7,581 nucleotides of DNA. Origin: an uncultured Eubacteriales bacterium. GTDB taxonomy: Bacteria; Bacillota; Clostridia; Oscillospirales; Oscillospiraceae. Below are positions 1 through 6,613 of this stretch, one piece after another. Location: positions 1 through 7,581 of the forward strand of contig USIH01000104.1 of the NCBI GenBank assembly GCA_900554705.1. The letters run 5' to 3'. Under the pieces are notes generated by a model, which was given only the letters and a program-made list of their open reading frames with translations, did no database searches and was not told the DNA's origin. The position numbers were made by a program, and so were the translations under genes. Every line of letters starts with the position of its first letter. Within the stretch, counting starts at the first letter, position 1.

Positions 1-274
1 GATCCTCGATGAAAAGGATCCCGTGCCGGACAGCTACAATTTCGAGGTCTGCTCGGCAGGGCTCGAACGGCAGCTGAAGCGCCCGGCTGACTTTGCGCAG
101 TTTATGGGCAGCTCCGTCTCGGTGAAGCTCTTCAAGCCCGTAAACGGGGCGAAGGAGTTCGTCGGGAAGCTCACGGGCTATGAAGACGGCGACGTGACCG
201 TTCGCATTGCGGACAGCGAGCATACCTTCCGGAAGGCGGACGTCGCTCTGGTGCGCCTTCGTGTGGAATTTTGA
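1..274 (+). CDS. rimP: Ribosome maturation factor RimP, C-terminal part (5' truncated by window edge)
   Basis: RimP binds the immature 30S subunit in the cytoplasm and is needed for its maturation. Only the last 90 codons are in the window (first whole codon at base 2). RimP is usually about 150 residues, so roughly the first 60 are missing. The end of the N-terminal domain carries CSAGLERQL (bases 50-76), which matches the family SSPGLDRPL signature with Pro replaced by Ala. It is followed by the SH3-like C-terminal domain (FMGSSVSVKL, then GKLTGYEDGDVTVRI). The frame is open from the window edge, so the GTG at base 23 is an internal valine codon and not the start. nusA begins 19 bases after the stop, the classical rimP-nusA arrangement. 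The identification rests on both the motif and the neighbourhood. Confidence 0.93.
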   Translation, partial: ILDEKDPVPDSYNFEVCSAGLERQLKRPADFAQFMGSSVSVKLFKPVNGAKEFVGKLTGYEDGDVTVRIADSEHTFRKADVALVRLRVEF

Positions 275-293
275 CAGAAGGAGAACATAAAAA

Positions 294-1352
294 ATGAGCA
301 TGAACACCGAGATATTTGCCGCACTGCGGCAGCTGGAGGCCGAGCGCGGCATCCCCGTCAACTATATGGTCGAGCGGATCACGCAGGCGCTGGTCGCCGC
401 CTATAAAAAGGATAAGGACGGCTACACGGACAATGTGTTTGTGGAGCTGAACGAAAAGGAACTGAAGATGTTTGCCCAGAAGGAGGTCGTCGACGAGGTC
501 ATCAGCCCCGCGACCGAGGTCGCGCTCGACGCCGCCCGCAAGATCGAAAAAAACGCGCAGCCGGGCGATCTGATCAACGTCGAGATACAGACCAAGAGCT
601 TCGGCCGCATCGCCGCGCAGACGGCAAAGCAGGTCATCATTCAGGGCATCCGCGAGGCCGAGCGCGGCATGATCTTCGAGTCTTTCTCCTCCAAGGAGCA
701 CGAGATCCTCACAGGAAACGTCCTGCGCATCGAGCCGGACGGCGACCTGACCGTGCGCATCGGGCAGGGAACGGATCGCACCGACGCGCTGCTGAGCAGA
801 AGCGAGCAGGTGTCGGGCGAGCACTTCAAGGAGGGCGACCTCATCCGTGTTTATGTCGTGGAGGTGCGTCGCAGCAATCGCGGCCCGCAGGTGCTGGTCA
901 GCCGCACCCATCCGGCGCTGGTCAAGCGCCTGTTTGAGCTGGAGGTTCCGGAGATCCAGTCCGGTGCGGTGGAGATCCGCTCCATCGCCCGCGAGGCGGG
1001 CTCCCGCACGAAGATTGCCGTCTGCGCCACCGAGGAGAACATTGATCCGGTCGGCGCCTGCGTCGGCGCGCGCGGCGCGCGCGTGGCCGCCGTGGTCGAT
1101 GAGCTGCAGGGCGAGAAGATGGACATCGTTGTCTGGTCGGACGACATCTGCACCTTTGTCGCCTCCGCGCTGTCTCCGGCTGACGTGATTTCCGTAACGC
1201 AGCTGGCCGGTCAAAAGGCCTGCCGCGTGATCGTGCCGGACGATCAGCTTTCCCTTGCCATCGGCAAGGAGGGTCAGAACGCGCGGCTTGCCGCCCGCCT
1301 GACCGGCTGCAAGATCGACATCAAGCCCGCTTCTCAGGCGGACGAGGAATAA
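294..1352 (+). CDS. nusA: Transcription termination/antitermination factor NusA
   Basis: NusA binds RNA polymerase and nascent RNA and modulates pausing, intrinsic termination and antitermination. The 352-residue product has the N-terminal polymerase-binding domain (about 1-125), an S1 domain (about 136-200, starting TGNVLRIEPDGDLTV), KH1 with GACVGARGARV (GxxG at 258-261, then VVDELQGEKMDIV) and KH2 with IGKEGQNARLAARLTG (GxxG at 324-327). It stops soon after KH2 (ASQADEE) and lacks the C-terminal acidic repeats of E. coli NusA. That is normal for Gram-positive NusA, which is about 370 residues in Bacillus. The ATG at 294 is chosen because AAGGAGAA (278-285) is well spaced from it; the ATG two codons later would be too far away. 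It lies downstream of rimP and upstream of ylxR in one transcript. Confidence 0.98.
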   Translation: MSMNTEIFAALRQLEAERGIPVNYMVERITQALVAAYKKDKDGYTDNVFVELNEKELKMFAQKEVVDEVISPATEVALDAARKIEKNAQPGDLINVEIQTKSFGRIAAQTAKQVIIQGIREAERGMIFESFSSKEHEILTGNVLRIEPDGDLTVRIGQGTDRTDALLSRSEQVSGEHFKEGDLIRVYVVEVRRSNRGPQVLVSRTHPALVKRLFELEVPEIQSGAVEIRSIAREAGSRTKIAVCATEENIDPVGACVGARGARVAAVVDELQGEKMDIVVWSDDICTFVASALSPADVISVTQLAGQKACRVIVPDDQLSLAIGKEGQNARLAARLTGCKIDIKPASQADEE

Positions 1353-1366
1353 GTTTTTCATTCGAA

Positions 1367-1374
1367 AAGGAGGG
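1367..1374 (+). promoter_or_regulatory. Shine-Dalgarno of ylxR, deciding a GTG start
   Basis: AAGGAGGG lies 7 bases before the GTG at 1382. It supports this non-ATG start, because the next ATG in frame (base 1400) would lose the conserved N-terminal MPxRxC region and be too far away. The 3' arm of a weak 5-bp AT-rich hairpin (1355-1359 TTTTC with 1364-1368 GAAAA) overlaps the first bases of this site. Its stability is probably too low to matter. Confidence 0.75.
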
Positions 1375-1381
1375 AGCGGAC

Positions 1382-1657
1382 GTGCCGAAAAAGATACCCA
1401 TGCGTCAGTGCCTCGGCTGTCGGGAGATGAAGCCGAAGCGTGAGCTGATGCGTATCGTGCGCACGCCGGAAGGCGAGGTTCTCGCCGACCGGAGCGGAAA
1501 GGTCAACGGCAGAGGCGCTTATCTCTGCCCCCGCACGGAATGTCTGGAAAAGGCGATCCGCTCGAAGGCGCTCTCCCGTGCCTTCGACACACAGATACCG
1601 CAGGAGGTCTACGACGTCCTGCGAAAAGAAACGGAGGCGAGCGAGGGTGGAACGTGA
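1382..1657 (+). CDS. ylxR: YlxR/RnpM family RNA-binding protein (RNase P modulator)
   Basis: A 91-residue basic protein of the YlxR (DUF448) family, recently named RnpM in Bacillus subtilis because it binds the RNase P RNA and modulates RNase P activity. The hallmarks are MPMRQCLGC-like RQCLGC (Cys10, Cys13), the RELMRIVR strand, and GRGAYLCPRTEC (residues 43-54, with Cys49 and Cys54). The two Cys pairs could form a small metal site, but that is inference. The start is GTG with a strong AAGGAGGG upstream. The family is typically about 90 residues, so the gene looks complete. It sits between nusA and ylxQ as in most Gram-positive genomes, and its 3' end overlaps the start of ylxQ by 11 bases. 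Family assignment is secure. The RNase P role is carried over from Bacillus. Confidence 0.95.
   Translation: MPKKIPMRQCLGCREMKPKRELMRIVRTPEGEVLADRSGKVNGRGAYLCPRTECLEKAIRSKALSRAFDTQIPQEVYDVLRKETEASEGGT
1633..1637 (+). promoter_or_regulatory. Shine-Dalgarno of ylxQ inside the ylxR coding region
   Basis: GGAGG lies 9 bases before the GTG at 1647. It favours that codon over the upstream in-frame ATG at 1578, which lies deep inside ylxR and has no such site. Confidence 0.7.
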
Positions 1658-2066
1658 CAAGAGCTTGGGTCTGCTCTCCATTTCGCGCAAGGGCGGCAAC
1701 ATCGCCCTGGGCGAGGAGCAGGTGGGCGCGGCGGCGCGCGCGAGCCGCGCGCGGCTGGTGCTGCTGGCGTCGGATGCCGGCGGGCACACCGTGCGGCGGG
1801 TCAAGGGCTTTACCGCAGGCACCGCGCAGCCGGTGCTGACCCTGTCCTATACCCGCGATGAGCTGGGCGACGCGCTGGGGATCTCCACCTGCGCGGTGGC
1901 CGCCATTACGGATGTCTGCCTTGCGCGCGCGTTTGTGCGCACGCTCGGCGACGAGGAGAAGTATGCGGCGCTGTTGCAGGAGCTGGACGAACGCGTCCGA
2001 CGGGTAGAAAAGCGCCGCGCGGAGGAAAAGGCACATCGTTTGAACGTCAGGCACGGGAAAAAGTAA
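1647..2066 (+). CDS. ylxQ: L7Ae-family (YlxQ-type) RNA-binding protein with C-terminal extension
   Basis: A 139-residue protein. Residues about 4-99 match the bacterial L7Ae/L30e/YlxQ family, which binds structured RNA such as kink-turns: [20 protein letters not shown], then [13 protein letters not shown] (residues 36-48) and CAVAAITD. The usual EDASxNTxKK segment reads [10 protein letters not shown], so the acidic residue before Asp and the Asn before Thr are replaced and the lysines are arginines. The RNA target may therefore differ from the family norm. The family is normally about 100 residues. Here about 40 extra, highly charged residues follow (GDEEKY... to HGKK), rich in Glu/Arg/Lys with helical, possibly coiled-coil character. 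The GTG start at 1647 is chosen for its Shine-Dalgarno and because the conserved domain starts right after it. It overlaps ylxR by 11 bases and ends 16 bases before infB. Confidence 0.88.
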   Translation: MERDKSLGLLSISRKGGNIALGEEQVGAAARASRARLVLLASDAGGHTVRRVKGFTAGTAQPVLTLSYTRDELGDALGISTCAVAAITDVCLARAFVRTLGDEEKYAALLQELDERVRRVEKRRAEEKAHRLNVRHGKK

Positions 2067-2082
2067 CGGAGGTGGATCTTAT

Positions 2083-4413
2083 ATGAGTTTAGTAAAGTAC
2101 CGCATCAAGGAGATCGCGGCGGACTTCGGTATGCAGCCGAAGGAGATCGCCGAGATCGTCGGAAAATATTTTGATAAGCCGAAGAACAACACGCAAACGC
2201 TCTCCGACGAGCAGCTCAACGCGCTGTTCGACGACATTACGCTGCACCACCAGATCGAGTCCATCGCGCAGGTCTTCGCGGTCGCGCCCAAGCAGCCGCC
2301 CAAGGCTGCCGCAAAGCCGCAGGAAGCGCCGAAGGCCGCGGCAAAGCCGCAGGAGAAGCCCGAGGAGGGCAAGGAGCCTGCGAAGGAAGCGGCCAAGGAG
2401 GCCAAGCCCAAGCAGCCCGAGCGCAAGCGCGAGCGCCGCGTGGTCGACACCAAGGCCGTCACGGTCAACGCGGATCGTTTTGACGATCGGGTGGATAATC
2501 TGGTCTCCGAGCGCGAGCAGAACTACTCCGGCGGCAAGCAGCGCATCGGCGGCAAGGGCGCCAAGCAGAAGGGCAAGGACAAGAAGCCGCCCATGGGCAA
2601 CAAGCGCCGCAACGAGGAGCAGGAGAAGATGCGCCGTCTGCGTCTGGAGATCATCAAGCGCACGCCGCTGACGGTCAAGATCCCCGACGAGATCACCGTG
2701 GGCGAGCTTGCCATGCGCATGAAGAAGACGGCCACGGAGGTTATCAAGGTTCTTATCAAGAACGGCGTCATGGCCTCGATCAACCAGACCATCGACTTCG
2801 ACACGGCGGAGTTCGTCGCCACGGAGCTGGGCTGCAAGGTCGAAAAGGAAGTGACCGTGACGATCGAGGAGCGCCTGATCGACGATCACAAGGACTCCGA
2901 GGACGAGCTGCTGCCGCGCAGTCCGGTCGTCGTCGTCATGGGTCACGTCGACCACGGCAAGACCAGCCTGCTCGACGCCGTGCGCAAAACGAATGTCGTC
3001 TCCGGCGAAGCCGGCGGCATCACGCAGCACATCGGCGCCTACACCGTGCAGATCGACGGCCACCCAATCACCTTCCTGGACACGCCGGGTCACGCCGCCT
3101 TCACGTCCATGCGTGCGCGCGGCGCCATGTGTACCGATATTGCCATTCTGGTCGTCGCCGCCGATGACGGCATCATGCCGCAGACCATCGAGGCGATCAA
3201 CCACGCCAAGGCCGCGAAGATCCCCATCATCGTCGCGGTCAATAAGATGGATAAGCCGGGCGCGAATCCCGACCGTATCCTCACGCAGCTGACCGAGCAC
3301 GAGCTGGTTCCAGCCGAGTGGGGCGGCGAGACGGAGGTCTGCCGCATTTCGGCCAAGACCGGCGAAGGCATTTCCGAGCTGCTCGAGACCGTCATCATGA
3401 CGGCGGAGCTACAGGAGCTGAAGGCCAATCCCAACCGCGCCGCGAAAGGCACGGTCATCGAGGCGCGGCTGGACAAAAACCGCGGCCCGATCGCAACGCT
3501 GCTCGTGCAGAACGGCACGCTGCATAAGGGCGACCTCATCATCGCCGGCACGGCCGTCGGCCGCGTGCGCGTCATGACGGACGACAAGGGACGCGCCATC
3601 ACCGAGGCGGGGCCGTCCATCCCCGTGGAGATCACCGGCCTTGCCGAGACGCCCACGCCCGGCGACGAGTTTGACGCCGTTGCCGACGAGCGCATGGCGC
3701 GTCAGCTTGTCGAGCAGCGCAAGCAGGCGGAGAAGGACGCGCTTGCCAAGCAGGCGAGCAAGGTCACGCTCGACAACCTCTTTGCCAAGATGCAGGAGGG
3801 CGAGATGAAGGAGCTGAACCTTATCGTCAAGGCGGACGTACAAGGCTCTGCCGAGGCGGTCAAGGCCTCTCTGGAGAAGATCTCCAACGAGGAGGTGCGC
3901 GTGCGCGTCATCCACGCCGCCGTCGGCGCGATCAACGAGTCGGACATTCTGCTGGCCTCCACGGCCAACGCCATTGTCGTCGGCTTCAACGTCCGACCCG
4001 ACGCGGCAGCCGCAGCCTCCGCGCAGCGCTCCAACGTCGATCTGAGAATGTATCGCGTGATCTACGACGCCATCGACGAGATCGAGGCGGCAATGAAGGG
4101 TATGCTTGCCCCGAAGTTCCGCGAGGCGATCATCGGCCACGCCGAGGTGCGCCAGACCTACAAGGTCTCCGCCATCGGCACCATTGCGGGCTGCTATGTC
4201 AAGGACGGCAAGATCACCCGCGACGCGCAGGTGCGTGTCCTGCGGGACAACATCGTCATCTTCGAGGGCAACATCGGCTCGCTGCAACGCTTCAAGGACT
4301 CCGTCAAGGAGGTCGCCGCCAACTACGAGTGCGGCATCTCCATCGAAAAATACAACGACATCAAAGAGGGCGACATCTTCGAGTGCTTTGTCATGGAGGA
4401 GATCCCTCGCTGA
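2083..4413 (+). CDS. infB: Translation initiation factor IF-2
   Basis: IF2 is the GTPase that brings initiator fMet-tRNA to the 30S subunit and promotes 50S joining. The 776 residues begin with an IF2-N module ([21 protein letters not shown]). A flexible Ala/Lys/Pro/Glu linker follows (about 67-125), including two copies of the 10-residue unit PKAAAKPQE plus one residue (73-82, 83-92), then a basic Gly/Lys-rich stretch (about 145-190) and a second IF2-N module (about 196-255). The G domain is intact: G1 GHVDHGKT (287-294), G2 GGIT (311-314), G3 DTPGH (333-337), G4 NKMD (387-390) and G5 SAK (423-425). The C-terminal fMet-tRNA-binding domain has [16 protein letters not shown] and NYECGI, with the conserved cysteine at 750. 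The length lies between Bacillus (about 716) and E. coli (890). GGAGGT (2068-2073) is ideally spaced from the ATG. I see no convincing internal start for a shorter isoform. Confidence 0.99.
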   Translation: MSLVKYRIKEIAADFGMQPKEIAEIVGKYFDKPKNNTQTLSDEQLNALFDDITLHHQIESIAQVFAVAPKQPPKAAAKPQEAPKAAAKPQEKPEEGKEPAKEAAKEAKPKQPERKRERRVVDTKAVTVNADRFDDRVDNLVSEREQNYSGGKQRIGGKGAKQKGKDKKPPMGNKRRNEEQEKMRRLRLEIIKRTPLTVKIPDEITVGELAMRMKKTATEVIKVLIKNGVMASINQTIDFDTAEFVATELGCKVEKEVTVTIEERLIDDHKDSEDELLPRSPVVVVMGHVDHGKTSLLDAVRKTNVVSGEAGGITQHIGAYTVQIDGHPITFLDTPGHAAFTSMRARGAMCTDIAILVVAADDGIMPQTIEAINHAKAAKIPIIVAVNKMDKPGANPDRILTQLTEHELVPAEWGGETEVCRISAKTGEGISELLETVIMTAELQELKANPNRAAKGTVIEARLDKNRGPIATLLVQNGTLHKGDLIIAGTAVGRVRVMTDDKGRAITEAGPSIPVEITGLAETPTPGDEFDAVADERMARQLVEQRKQAEKDALAKQASKVTLDNLFAKMQEGEMKELNLIVKADVQGSAEAVKASLEKISNEEVRVRVIHAAVGAINESDILLASTANAIVVGFNVRPDAAAAASAQRSNVDLRMYRVIYDAIDEIEAAMKGMLAPKFREAIIGHAEVRQTYKVSAIGTIAGCYVKDGKITRDAQVRVLRDNIVIFEGNIGSLQRFKDSVKEVAANYECGISIEKYNDIKEGDIFECFVMEEIPR
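2299..2358 (+). repeat. 30-bp tandem duplication in the infB linker
   Basis: Two adjacent 30-bp units (2299-2328 and 2329-2358) encode [10 protein letters not shown] and [10 protein letters not shown]. They share an exact 14-base run (GCAAAGCCGCAGGA at 2311 and at 2341), with mostly synonymous differences elsewhere. The IF2 linker is known to vary in length between species, so this looks like local slippage or duplication in an unconstrained spacer. Confidence 0.8.
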
Positions 4414-4414
4414 C

Positions 4415-4449
4415 CCGATTAGGAGGGACAAAATATGGCATCCAATCGG
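4415..4449 (+). promoter_or_regulatory. Possible stem-loop framing the rbfA Shine-Dalgarno and start codon
   Basis: CCGATT (4415-4420) directly precedes the rbfA Shine-Dalgarno AGGAGGG (4421-4427). It is the exact reverse complement of AATCGG (4444-4449) in rbfA codons 4-5. Pairing would place the Shine-Dalgarno and ATG (4435) together in a 23-base loop. The 3' arm also belongs to an alternative palindrome, CCAATCGGATTGG (4442-4454). A 6-bp match over this distance can arise by chance, so a regulatory role is speculative. Confidence 0.3.
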
Positions 4450-4812
4450 ATTGGACGCATCAATGAAGAGATCCAGCGTGAGCTGGCAGAGCTTCTGCGC
4501 GAGCTGAAGGATCCGCGTGTGCAGAAGACCATGCTCTCGATCACCCGCGTGGAGACGACGCCCGACCTGCGCTATGCGAAGGTCTACGTCTCCCTGCTCG
4601 ATCGGGAGTACACCAAGGAAACGCTCGCGGGGCTGAAGTCCTCGTCGGGCTACCTGCGCCGCGAGCTGGGTCGCCGCATCCAGCTTCGCTATACGCCGGA
4701 GTTGCAGTGGCAGGCAGACGACTCCATCGTCCACGGCGCGCACATTCTCGACATCCTGTCGAAACTGAACGTTGCGGAGGAGGTAGAAAATGATCCAACT
4801 GTCAGTCCGTGA
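4435..4812 (+). CDS. rbfA: 30S ribosome-binding factor RbfA
   Basis: RbfA is a small KH-like protein that binds the 30S neck near helix 1 of 16S rRNA, assists late 30S maturation and supports growth in the cold. The 125-residue product shows the family pattern: RIGRINEEIQRELAELLRE (residues 4-22), LKDPRV (23-28), then SITRVETTPDLRYAKVYVS, LKSSSGYLRRELGRRIQLRYTPELQW and a late DDSIVHGAHILDILSKL helix. The length is typical. AGGAGGG (4421-4427) is well spaced from the ATG. In Bacillus ylxP lies between infB and rbfA, but here infB is followed directly by rbfA after 21 bases. The last 23 bases overlap the start of the downstream DHH gene, so the two genes are probably translationally coupled. 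Confidence 0.98.
   Translation: MASNRIGRINEEIQRELAELLRELKDPRVQKTMLSITRVETTPDLRYAKVYVSLLDREYTKETLAGLKSSSGYLRRELGRRIQLRYTPELQWQADDSIVHGAHILDILSKLNVAEEVENDPTVSP
4778..4784 (+). promoter_or_regulatory. Shine-Dalgarno of the nrnA-like gene inside rbfA
   Basis: AGGAGGT lies 5 bases before the ATG at 4790 and within the rbfA reading frame. It fixes the start of the DHH gene 23 bases before rbfA ends. Confidence 0.75.
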
Positions 4813-5746
4813 AACGGTAGATTATCTGAAAGAACACAACGACTATGTCATCGTGACACACCGCCGTCCCGACGGCGACACGATCGGCTCCGCCGCTGCT
4901 CTCTGCCTTGCGCTGCGCGCCTACGGAAAGCGTGCCTTCGTTCTGGAAAACCCGCAGGTCACGCCCAAGTTCCGGCCGCTTCTGGAGGGGCTGACCACGG
5001 GTTACGTCATTGATCGGGAGACACTCATTGCCGTGGATACCGCCACGGAGGGACTGCTGCCGGACAACGCAGCCGACCGCGCGGGGCAGTTTGAGCTGCT
5101 GATCGATCACCACGGCAAAAATACGCACTATGCAACACGCGGATTCTGGGATCCGGGAGCCGCCGCCTGCGGCGAGATGATCCTTCGGGTCGTCTTCGGT
5201 CTGGGCGTGTCGCTCACGAAGCGCATCGGCGAGGCGGTCTATATCGCCCTTTCGACCGACACCGGCTGCTTCCGCTACGGCAACACCACGTCCTATACCC
5301 ACCGCGCCGCCGCCAGCTGCTGCGAGAGTGGAGCGGACATAGAGAGGCTCAACGAGAGCCTGTTCATGCAGAAGTCCCATGCGCGAATGAAGCTCAACGC
5401 CTACCTGATCGAGACGACGGAGTTTTATGCCGATGGGCTGGTCGCCTTCAGCGTCATTCCGGCCGAGCTGCGCGAGAAGCTGGAGCTGACGGAGGACGAC
5501 CTTGACGACGTGGCCGGCTTCGGACGCGAATTTCGGGGCGTCGGCATCGGCGTTATGGTGCGTCAGGAGGGCGAAACCGGCAGAGTCTCCGTCCGCACCT
5601 CCCGCGGCTACGACGCGGCGGCCATCTGCGCCAAGCTCGGCGGCGGCGGTCACAAGGGCGCGGCAGCGGCGACGATCCCCGGCGACATCGAGCTTGTGAA
5701 GAAGACCGTTCTGCGCGCCATTCGCCACAGCGGCATCCGGCTGTAA
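4790..5746 (+). CDS. nrnA: DHH-family phosphoesterase, NrnA-like (nanoRNase / pAp phosphatase)
   Basis: A 318-residue, two-domain DHH-DHHA1 protein. NrnA of Bacillus (about 313 residues) hydrolyses short RNA oligomers to mononucleotides and dephosphorylates 3'-phosphoadenosine 5'-phosphate (pAp), using Mn/Mg ions. The metal-binding motifs are complete: THRRPDGD (His24, Asp28, Asp30), AVDT (Asp82), the signature IDHHGKN (Asp105-His106-His107) and STDTGCFRYGNT (Asp156). The C-terminal DHHA1 substrate-binding domain carries GGGGHKGAAA (284-293). No signal peptide, membrane segment, CBS or GGDEF domain is present, so it is a stand-alone cytosolic NrnA type rather than GdpP or a CBS fusion. Its place between rbfA and truB is common in Clostridia. 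It overlaps rbfA by 23 bases and truB by one base. The precise substrate is inferred from the family. Confidence 0.92.
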   Translation: MIQLSVRETVDYLKEHNDYVIVTHRRPDGDTIGSAAALCLALRAYGKRAFVLENPQVTPKFRPLLEGLTTGYVIDRETLIAVDTATEGLLPDNAADRAGQFELLIDHHGKNTHYATRGFWDPGAAACGEMILRVVFGLGVSLTKRIGEAVYIALSTDTGCFRYGNTTSYTHRAAASCCESGADIERLNESLFMQKSHARMKLNAYLIETTEFYADGLVAFSVIPAELREKLELTEDDLDDVAGFGREFRGVGIGVMVRQEGETGRVSVRTSRGYDAAAICAKLGGGGHKGAAAATIPGDIELVKKTVLRAIRHSGIRL

Positions 5747-6609
5747 TGGCAAACGGCATCCTCATCGTCGACAAGCCGGAGGGATGGACGAGTCAGGACG
5801 TGGTCAGCAAGCTGCGCGGCGTGCTGCATGAGCGGCGCGCCGGTCACGGCGGCACGCTCGACCCGATGGCCACCGGCGTGCTGCCCGTCTTCTTTGGCCG
5901 CGCCACGCGCGCGGTGGAATTTTTCGAGCACGCGGAGAAGTGCTATGAGGCCATGCTCCTGCTCGGCGTGACGACCGACACGCAGGACACGACGGGCGCC
6001 GTCCTGTCCGAGCGGCCGGTCGATGTCACCGAGGCGCGGCTGCGGCAGACGCTCGCGGGCTTCTTGGGGACGCAGCGGCAGACGCCGCCGATGTATTCCG
6101 CCGTGAAGATCGGCGGCAAGAGGCTCTATGAGCTTGCCCGCAAGGGACGCGAGATCGAGCGGCCGAGCCGCGAGATCACCGTTTTTGAGCTGACGCTCCT
6201 GTCCTTTGACGGAACGCGCGCGCGCCTGCGCGTACACTGCTCCAAGGGAACCTACGTGCGCACGCTCTGCCATGACATCGGCGCGGCGCTCGGCTGCGGC
6301 GGCTGTATGGCGGCGCTGCGGCGCACGCGGGCGGGCGCCTACGATCAGTCGCAGAGCGTGACGATGGAGACGCTGCTGAGCGATCCGGAGCCGTCGCGCT
6401 TCCTTCTGCCGACGGACAGCCTGTTTTCCGCCTGCCCCGCGCTGACCCTGACACCGCGTCAGGAGGCGCGCTGCCGCAACGGCGCGCCGTTTTCCTGTCC
6501 GCTTGCGGCGGGGCGCTACCGTCTCTATGCGCAGAGCGGCGAATTTCTTGCGCTCGGCGCGGTCGAAGACGGCCGGATGACGTGCGTGAAAAGTTTTTAT
6601 TCGGTGTAA
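5746..6609 (+). CDS. truB: tRNA pseudouridine(55) synthase TruB
   Basis: TruB converts U55 in the T-loop of tRNAs to pseudouridine and also acts as a tRNA chaperone. The 287-residue product opens with the family start NGILIVDKPEGWTSQDVV. It has the catalytic motif GHGGTLDPMATGVLP with nucleophile Asp39, then KCYEAMLLLGVTTDTQDTTG, PPMYSAVKIGGKRLYELARKG (Tyr117) and SKGTYVRTLCHDIG (166-179). The C-terminal part (about 225-287) is a short PUA-like module. The length is slightly below Bacillus TruB (about 309). The start ATG shares its first base with the nrnA stop (TAATG). There is no clear Shine-Dalgarno upstream, so initiation probably relies on ribosomes terminating on nrnA. ribF follows after 4 bases, the usual truB-ribF pair. 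Confidence 0.98.
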   Translation: MANGILIVDKPEGWTSQDVVSKLRGVLHERRAGHGGTLDPMATGVLPVFFGRATRAVEFFEHAEKCYEAMLLLGVTTDTQDTTGAVLSERPVDVTEARLRQTLAGFLGTQRQTPPMYSAVKIGGKRLYELARKGREIERPSREITVFELTLLSFDGTRARLRVHCSKGTYVRTLCHDIGAALGCGGCMAALRRTRAGAYDQSQSVTMETLLSDPEPSRFLLPTDSLFSACPALTLTPRQEARCRNGAPFSCPLAAGRYRLYAQSGEFLALGAVEDGRMTCVKSFYSV

Positions 6610-6613
6610 CGGT

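Noticed and set aside
171..1361. Long open frame on the minus strand opposite nusA
   Set aside because: It is a mirror of GC-rich codon bias in nusA: a low-complexity Leu/Asp/Gly/Arg/His composition, no recognisable domain, no ribosome binding site, and full overlap with a certain gene.
1355..1368. Small hairpin TTTTC/GAAAA between nusA and ylxR as a terminator or attenuator
   Set aside because: Only five mostly A-T pairs with a 4-base loop and no following T-run. It is too weak to end transcription or block the strong ribosome binding site.
1578..1646. Upstream in-frame ATG that would lengthen YlxQ by 23 residues
   Set aside because: It lies inside ylxR, has no Shine-Dalgarno and adds residues outside the family. 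The GTG at 1647 has GGAGG at the right distance.
1743..1756. Perfect 14-base palindrome AGCCGCGCGCGGCT in ylxQ
   Set aside because: It falls in a run of Ala/Arg codons in GC-rich coding DNA. Similar CGCG runs occur in nusA (about 1065-1083) and truB (about 6217-6232), so composition explains it.
2089..3300. 403-residue open frame on the minus strand opposite the infB N-terminal half
   Set aside because: Leu/Gly/Arg/Asp-rich composition that mirrors infB codons, with no family motif. The infB frame here is certain.
3409..4743. 444-residue open frame on the minus strand across infB and rbfA
   Set aside because: It crosses two certain genes, has the same biased composition and shows no supported start signal.
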